64,000 nucleotides of DNA. It comes from Rostrohypoxylon terebratum. Lineage: Eukaryota > Ascomycota > Sordariomycetes > Xylariales > Hypoxylaceae. Positions 58,753-64,000 of this stretch are shown one piece after another (position 1 is the stretch's first letter; every line of letters begins with the position of its first letter). A program made the position numbers and the translations under genes. The notes beneath the pieces were generated by a model. It made no database searches and was not told the origin of the DNA. It saw only the letters and a list, made by a program, of their open reading frames with translations. The stretch is taken from the NCBI GenBank assembly GCA_022497145.1, contig MU385925.1, forward strand, positions 62,001 through 126,000. The letters are read 5' to 3'.

Positions 58753-60564
58753 TTACATATAATCTATTTTGGGAAAAACAGGCAAATCCCATAGCTTTAG
58801 GATAGTGTAAACGGAACCCCAGATCAATTCACAGCTCCTCCTCGCGTCCGAATCAGTTAACTTCCCCATACGTGCGAGTATCTTGAGATAGCTACGTTCG
58901 TCTCCTTTGCCTTGGGCCTGTGTCAAGAGGCTTTTCATGTATTTCATAGACGTCATGGAAAGAAAGGAGTCGAACAAGTGATCGTCTATATGGTTCCGAT
59001 ATTTAGTGTAGCACTGGTAATCCGAGACGATAAACTCCAAGGCGGCTGTAGCCGCGAATTGAGGCTCTTCCAAGACGGCGCCAACCTCGACGAGTATTTT
59101 GCAGACTTTCGCTCTGTTGGTGCCCCGGACCCCACACCTGACGTGCTTCTCGAGAATGCGGTTGAGGAGCGCTCGATCGAAACCGCGATCGACTGCTGTG
59201 GCTATCAATTCGGACAAGTTGGGTATTGCATAATCTACTACTATGTCGGAATCATTTTCGACGAATTTATCCAGAAATCCGACTAGAAACGGCTCCCCTG
59301 TGGAGACAAGCGGGACGTCGATTCTGACGCCGCACTTTACTAAGCATGTGACGTGTGAGATAAATTCACTATACCAGTACTCGTAATATTCCAGGTTGAA
59401 GTCTAGGATGTTGTGTCCGTCTGGCGCCGTCAGTCCAAGGGATGCTCCGAGCTTCACGAGGAGGCGTGTTGTCTCCCAGGAATCATATTTCAAGGCATAC
59501 TGTAGCGGCGTCACGCCATTGCATTGCTGGTTTGGGTCTGCGCCGCGTTTGATAATTTCCTCAAGGAGAATTCTTTTCATAGACAGGTATTCAAATGGAA
59601 CATGTCGTATGCAAATGTATAAAGGAATGGATCCAACCTCTCGCACTTCCGAATCAGGTTGGACCTTAGCGCCGGCCTTCAGTAGGACGTATGCGTGGCC
59701 GTACGCGCCCCACATTAGGGCTTCTCCGAGGAGGGTGTCGCCGCGATATCTGATGTTGAGATCGGCGCCAAGAGAAATAAGTGTTCTCAGCACGACGGTA
59801 TTGTTAGGCCAGTGATCTTCCGGTTCAATAGAATCCCAGTCAACAGTATCATCTTCCCAAAAGCTCGCGTAAGAGAACTTGTCAATACAGCAATGCAAAG
59901 GCGTTTTCCCCGATGAGTCCCTTATATTGACCGGCAGTACTTTGTTTTGAACAATGTATTTCACTACCTCTGGCACATCGTGACTAGCGGCTAGATGAAG
60001 CGCCGTTGTTACGTTATCGTAGTCATCAGGGTCGTCGGATACCATGAAACGAGGCGTAGCACCACGAGACAATAGAAAGATTGCAATTTCTGCTTGCCTT
60101 TGGAGTATGGCAGTAACTAGCTGAGAAGAGCTGAAGAGACTTGCCTGATTAGCGGGTGGCTGATTAGCAGGAATCTTCTTCATAGGAAAACCTTTGTCCA
60201 ACAGCCACCCCACGATTTCCACATGGCCAAATTCACAAGCCCTGTTTAGAATTCCGTGAGCGGGTCTTAACTCCACCTCGTCGAGCAAGTTGAACCCCAA
60301 CCTGTCCATAAGTTCTAGGGTTTCGACACTATCATTGTAAACGGCGTGGATGGGAGCATGGAAGCCCAGGACATCTCTGTCAAGTCGGTAGAGGACATCA
60401 TTCATGATTGAATTGAGCCGGCGGTTGACGTATGTCAAGTTCATAAGGTCTTCTAGTCCAAGGATTTGACGCTCGTCTTGTGTTGAATACTCTGTAGTGA
60501 ATGTCTCCGTGGACTTAGCGATCATGAGCAGCAGCTCATTGGGTAGCGACATGAGTGTTGCCAT
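58753..60564 (-). CDS. F-box-like ankyrin-repeat protein
   Basis: Single-exon gene, 603 residues. The N-terminal ~50 residues resemble an F-box: SLPNELLLMIAKS followed by LEDLMNLTYVNRRLNSIM. F-boxes in this position recruit Skp1, but the match is by eye. Ankyrin-type helices follow: APIHAVYNDSVETLELMDRLGF, ALHLAASHDVPEVVKYIVQ, TPLHCCIDK, LGEALMWGAYGHAYVLLKAGA and TPLQYALKYDSWETTRLLVKLGA. Some repeats are degenerate. The C-terminal 200 residues have no recognisable motif. No signal peptide or membrane helix. Such F-box/ankyrin genes are numerous in filamentous fungi and mostly uncharacterised; a substrate-adaptor role in ubiquitination is possible. Confidence 0.86.
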   Translation of the reverse strand: MATLMSLPNELLLMIAKSTETFTTEYSTQDERQILGLEDLMNLTYVNRRLNSIMNDVLYRLDRDVLGFHAPIHAVYNDSVETLELMDRLGFNLLDEVELRPAHGILNRACEFGHVEIVGWLLDKGFPMKKIPANQPPANQASLFSSSQLVTAILQRQAEIAIFLLSRGATPRFMVSDDPDDYDNVTTALHLAASHDVPEVVKYIVQNKVLPVNIRDSSGKTPLHCCIDKFSYASFWEDDTVDWDSIEPEDHWPNNTVVLRTLISLGADLNIRYRGDTLLGEALMWGAYGHAYVLLKAGAKVQPDSEVREVGSIPLYICIRHVPFEYLSMKRILLEEIIKRGADPNQQCNGVTPLQYALKYDSWETTRLLVKLGASLGLTAPDGHNILDFNLEYYEYWYSEFISHVTCLVKCGVRIDVPLVSTGEPFLVGFLDKFVENDSDIVVDYAIPNLSELIATAVDRGFDRALLNRILEKHVRCGVRGTNRAKVCKILVEVGAVLEEPQFAATAALEFIVSDYQCYTKYRNHIDDHLFDSFLSMTSMKYMKSLLTQAQGKGDERSYLKILARMGKLTDSDARRSCELIWGSVYTILKLWDLPVFPKIDYM

Positions 60565-60882
60565 GACGAGAATGAACTAGAGAAGATATGTTGGCTTTGA
60601 AATTGAACACGATGCGAGCTGTGATAATTATACAGAGCATGAATATGAAATATGGTATATAATATATAATCAAGGCAAGTGCATACCTAGGTAAAGACCT
60701 CCAGTAGTCGGCGGTGTTGTTGATGTACTTGGCCAAATAAGTGATCCATTGTTATGGGATGACAAAGCGTGAAGGGAATTGTTCTTGTTTGGTACGGACT
60801 TGTTGAGCTTTAAAAAAACCTCTTGTTCGTTTCAGAAGAAAAAGGTACCTAGGTAGGCAAGCCGCATCTGCGTTGGAACAGA
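60565..60882. other. Short spacer upstream of ankyrin gene
   Basis: Contains an AT-rich TATATTATATA-like stretch near 60656-60667 (about 95 bp before the ankyrin start) and a GGTACCTAGGTAGG run near 60844-60857. No gene. Confidence 0.5.
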
Positions 60883-62648
60883 TCATTTGTCACTCTCCTC
60901 TAAGGAATAGACCTCCAGTTCCGCAATCATGGTCCTTGCAGGTATGGTGACGCTGATAGGAAAACCACCATAATCAGGATCCTCGTTCGGCATCATCACA
61001 AACTTTCCGCTCCGTGTCTCGTCGCCGTTCAACCATCTCTCAGTCCTCAGCTCTCCTGTTTTGTGATCGACTACCACCTTCTCTTCGAAGCGTAAAATAC
61101 CGGTAAAGCCCGCTGTTCGGGAAAGTGATTTGGCTCGGACTTGGAAGCCCCATCCGATGAGTAGGAAATTGGCACCACTACGGTGGATGACCATTCCTGA
61201 GCCAGCACCACGCTTTCCGAACACGAAACACGGTTCGATCGTAATCTCAAAGCCGCCCCATCGCCGGACTATAGGCTTTGCAGGATCTACGAGCGCGTCT
61301 TTGGGTAGCTCGTCAAAACAAAACCCTACAGACGAGCCCGGATTACGTTGTGCTTCAAGCACGAGTGCGGATACCGATTTAAGTAAGCCGAAGTGCTTGG
61401 TGAAGGGGCTTGTTTTTGGGTCTACCGTGTCAATTCCGAATGGGGATGCCCCTATCGCCCCGTATGACCCATAAGCAATCCAGATTCGTCGCGCACCATA
61501 GTCATCCCGCCTCTGTTCTGGGATAAAAAGCGGCTGGTCTCTATGACGGTACTTTGCGCATGAAATTTCATAGTTGTTCAGGTAGATATCGGGGGAGATA
61601 AAGTCCAGATTAGGCGCGAACCGCTGCCAGATATCAAGCACGTTACTGACTGGCCCTCCTGAAGGATAGTCTCCGGGCATCCTACCGCCTCCAGCAACGA
61701 TTGGGAAGGCGTTGTCAAGGTTATCCCCGGAATAGTTCATCCAAGTATTGGTGTATAAGGGGATGGGGTAATTTCGCTTGCCTATCTCTGCTATGTGGTT
61801 GACATAGTGAGCATAGTGATAAGCCATGAAGAGCTCGTCTGTCCTCTGCCCCTTCCCGAAAACCTCTTCCCAGCTTCCTTCAGGATAAGCACCTTTGCCA
61901 TCTTTCAAGACGGGTCCAATGGTCTCCTTCAAGTCAGGATGCAATGAATCCCATTCTTCCACAAAGAAACTGACCAAATCCTTGGGGACATCCTCCGAGA
62001 ATTTTTTGTTGGCGGCAACACAGGCATCTCGTGAGTCTCCAAGTAAACCTGTCTCGTTTTCGACTTGCACCATTAAAACAGTACGAAGCTCGCTATCGAT
62101 ATCCTCGAGATACATCATTAAGGCAGCAAATGCTATTGATTCAGCCTCCAATGCCTCATGGTGGAATAAGGATAAGACATCGGCAGTTTCCAAAACGCCA
62201 CCCGCCTTCCGTAACTTAGCTCTTGGGAACCGTTTCGGGTTCGCTTTTACCCACGACGGCACGTAGGTAGAGAGGCCTAAGATGATATATGAGGATTCGA
62301 TCGCTTCTATGCATGTAGGTATTTCCACTTACCGTTCTTGAACGAACCAAACCAAAGCAAGACCAGATGTAGACCAAACTCCCTGGCGCCCTCGATCATC
62401 TTGTTGAGGCGAGAGAAATCGAATCGGCCTTCTATAGGCTCAATCATCTCCCAGGTCACACAACCCAGAATCGTGTTCGCGTTGATATCTTTCAAGTTCT
62501 GCCATACCGTACTCATATATTCTTCGGATGTGAAAGACGAATTTTGCAGCTCAGCTGGAAGCATTAGAAACGGTTTGCCGTGGACATGAAGCTGTTTCGA
62601 ATTCGCTGTCTCGACAAGGTGGGGTATACTGGAAGTATCCATTGTCAT
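60883..62648 (-). CDS. GH35-like glycosidase (beta-galactosidase-type, DUF5597 architecture)
   Basis: Two exons, 62333-62648 and 60883-62276, joined over a 56-nt intron that rebuilds FGSFKNGLSTYVPSWVKANP; 569 residues. ATG at 62648 is chosen; one at 62642 is also possible. The N-terminus PHLVETANSKQLHVHGKPFLMLPAELQNSS is the family opening; no signal peptide, so probably intracellular. TIM-barrel features: CVTWEMIEPIEGRFDF, the acid/base region MVQVENETGLLG (Glu near 177) and the candidate nucleophile in PLFIPEQRRDD (Glu near 358). The C-terminal beta-domain (GSGMVIHRSGANFLLIGWGF) matches DUF5597-type proteins, annotated as GH35 or GH42-like beta-galactosidases. Substrate is uncertain. The upstream flank is short; it is in tandem with the small orphan gene to its right. 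Confidence 0.86.
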
Positions 62649-62956
62649 CAAAAGCTTGAGTGGTCAGGTAAGTATCAGTATGCCCAGAGTCCATTTCCAA
62701 ACGCGAAGCTTGAAGGTCTGGTTCCGGTCATGGTTATCCCCACCCCTAACTTCTCCCCGCATCCCTCTTCTTGGCAGATCTTGGTTGAGTGGGAACCGAT
62801 CTAGGAGATCACTGGAAGTCTTGATATTCAATGCTACCTAGAAGTAGTCTATCGCTCCTATGATATGTTGTGATTGCTGGAGAATCTGTTTTCCACCCCT
62901 GTACTAATTTTCTTTGTCGGAATTAACACCTAGTTACGTTGACTCTTAGGTATGTT
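62649..62956. other. Spacer between GH35-like and orphan gene
   Basis: 308-bp promoter-sized spacer upstream of the GH35-like gene and downstream of the orphan gene; nothing recognised. Confidence 0.5.
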
Positions 62957-63649
62957 TCATTTACCTACAGCGTTTCTCTCATCCCTTTCGATAACCGAAT
63001 CATTGATCCTTGCTCGATCCTGTGTACCCTTCCTCTTCTGACAACATCTTGGTACAGCTAATATCTTCTTTCCAGTATATTCAGCCGGATCGACTACAAA
63101 TGGCATATATTTGTTCGCATATGCTCCTCCATCATCATCTATCTCGATGATATTGATCTGTAACACGTCTGGATCAGGATCGTCTGAAGGGACAAGGTGA
63201 TCAAATGTTACGCCATAATAGTCGATGCGTCTAATAAAAAAATTAGCGATGATCGGCTTCCCATGCAACCACCAATAGCGCGAAGATTGGATACCCCCCA
63301 CCTATATCCCCCTACATAAAATCAGGTACAGACGTATGGATTCTTACTTTAATGGTCTCTCCACGACCCAGCCTAAGTACTCATCTCGCACAACAATATC
63401 ACCAACAACTTCCGGTCGACTTTCTCGCCCGTATATTTCTAGGTATGCCAATTTTGCAAGCTCCGGGCCGGCAGGCTGTGGAAATACCAGGGACAAGACA
63501 TCAGTATGCCACTGTATACCCGGTAGGAGTTTTTGGATGGATATTAATGGACCTTCAATCTGAATCCTAAGGGGTCGTTCCAGTGATGGGGGTTGAAGAG
63601 GGTGAGCGGGCGTACTAAGGCAAGGTGGGATATAAAGCTTGAGAGCCAT
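62957..63649 (-). CDS. Hypothetical protein, 191 aa
   Basis: Two exons, 63348-63649 and 62957-63230, joined across a 117-nt intron in phase 2. I do not recognise the family. The start MALKLYIPPCLSTPAHPL at 63649 is chosen because the frame further upstream has no ATG. The middle, IQIEGPLISIQKLLPGIQWHTDVLSLVFPQPAGPELAKLAYLEIYGRE, looks like a beta-rich folded domain; the later part DYYGVTFDHLVPSDDPDPDVLQINIIEIDDDGGAYANKYMPFVV also looks folded. The C-terminus is basic (CCQKRKGTQDRAR). No signal peptide or membrane helix. Frame continuity across the intron supports a real gene, but exon boundaries are less certain than elsewhere because the intron is long and contains other AGs. Confidence 0.62.
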
Positions 63650-64000
63650 GAAAACGAGCGGTAAAGAGGCGCTAAATATACGATATAGATATAGCAAGTG
63701 ATGTTGAAATCAACTGTTCTGTTCAATTGGTAATTTTGGAAGTAAGAAGAAAAAGAATCATCCCTTGTAACAGCCTACAGCAGTCCCTACTGGATCTAAG
63801 TACTGGGCCCATTGTAATTTGTCGCCTAAATGTTTATATTTTACAGCTGTTAATGCACCAGAAGTCTGAAGAAGCACACAGCTTAATAGAGGTTAGATCA
63901 GGACGCGTGATCGCCGAGAGGGATAGGGATTGTATGTGCAAATTTACCTGATAAGTGGACTTAACTTGAGATATGTATTAGTGATACAACGGAATTTTAT
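63650..64000. other. Right-end flank
   Basis: Upstream flank of the minus-strand orphan gene. A plus-strand open frame at 63727-63951 has no supporting feature. Nothing else seen. Confidence 0.4.

Noticed and set aside
1..64000. CRISPR array, rRNA operon, intact transposon or integrated virus
   Set aside because: No spaced direct repeats of CRISPR type, no rRNA sequence, and no transposase, reverse transcriptase or capsid-like frame was found; the repeats present are simple microsatellites and short palindromes.

Overview
The window is a piece of a filamentous ascomycete (Pezizomycotina) chromosome. The evidence is genes with several short GT-AG introns (mostly 45-90 nt, many with CTAAC/CTGAC-like branch sites), a class I hydrophobin, a fungal-type NACHT/STAND receptor, fungal cytochromes P450, a SAT4-type seven-helix membrane protein, and fungal forms of INO80 and ARB1. 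The intergenic DNA is full of short CCTAGG/TAGGTACC palindromic runs. Together with the gene content this suggests a Sordariomycete, perhaps Xylariales, but that placement is inference.

Layout. 1-2691 (-): NACHT receptor whose C-terminus lies outside the window. 3649-5466 (+): secreted S28 prolyl peptidase. 6978-8138 (-): secreted GH93 (exo-arabinanase/sialidase-fold) enzyme. 8139-11488: about 3.3 kb with no gene. 11489-13488 (-): GMC alcohol-oxidase pseudogene with two in-frame stops and a frameshift. 14174-15625 (+): SRPK-like kinase. 16348-17052 (+): unrecognised 234-aa protein. 17507-19383 (-): P450. 20047-21334 (-): SAT4/rhodopsin-like 7-TM protein. 23091-24961 (+): second P450. 26840-28153 (+): single-pass membrane protein with unusually long introns. 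30203-32228 (+): ARB1/ABCF ribosome-biogenesis ATPase. 33761-40789 (-): INO80 chromatin-remodelling ATPase, 2020 residues in three exons. 40790-44742: 3.9 kb with no gene and many microsatellites. 44743-46770 (-): Ser/Thr-rich secreted or cell-wall protein. 50331-50870 (+): class I hydrophobin. 51493-53515 (-): class 3 lipase. 55023-58110 (+): FHIP (FTS-Hook-interacting) protein. 58753-60564 (-): F-box-like/ankyrin protein. 60883-62648 (-): GH35-like (DUF5597-type) glycosidase. 62957-63649 (-): unrecognised 191-aa protein.

The window mixes two compartments. The right-centre (30-58 kb) carries conserved housekeeping genes (ARB1, INO80, FHIP) mixed with surface and secreted proteins (hydrophobin, Ser/Thr-rich protein). 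The left part (1-28 kb) is accessory: a receptor, secreted hydrolases, a decayed oxidase, two P450s, a 7-TM protein and orphan genes separated by long repeat-rich spacers. The P450/7-TM neighbourhood resembles a fragment of a secondary-metabolism locus, but no polyketide synthase, NRPS or terpene synthase is visible. No CRISPR, rRNA, convincing tRNA or intact transposon was seen. I assembled exons by hand from splice signals and reading-frame continuity. For every multi-exon gene called intact, the summed exon lengths are a multiple of three.
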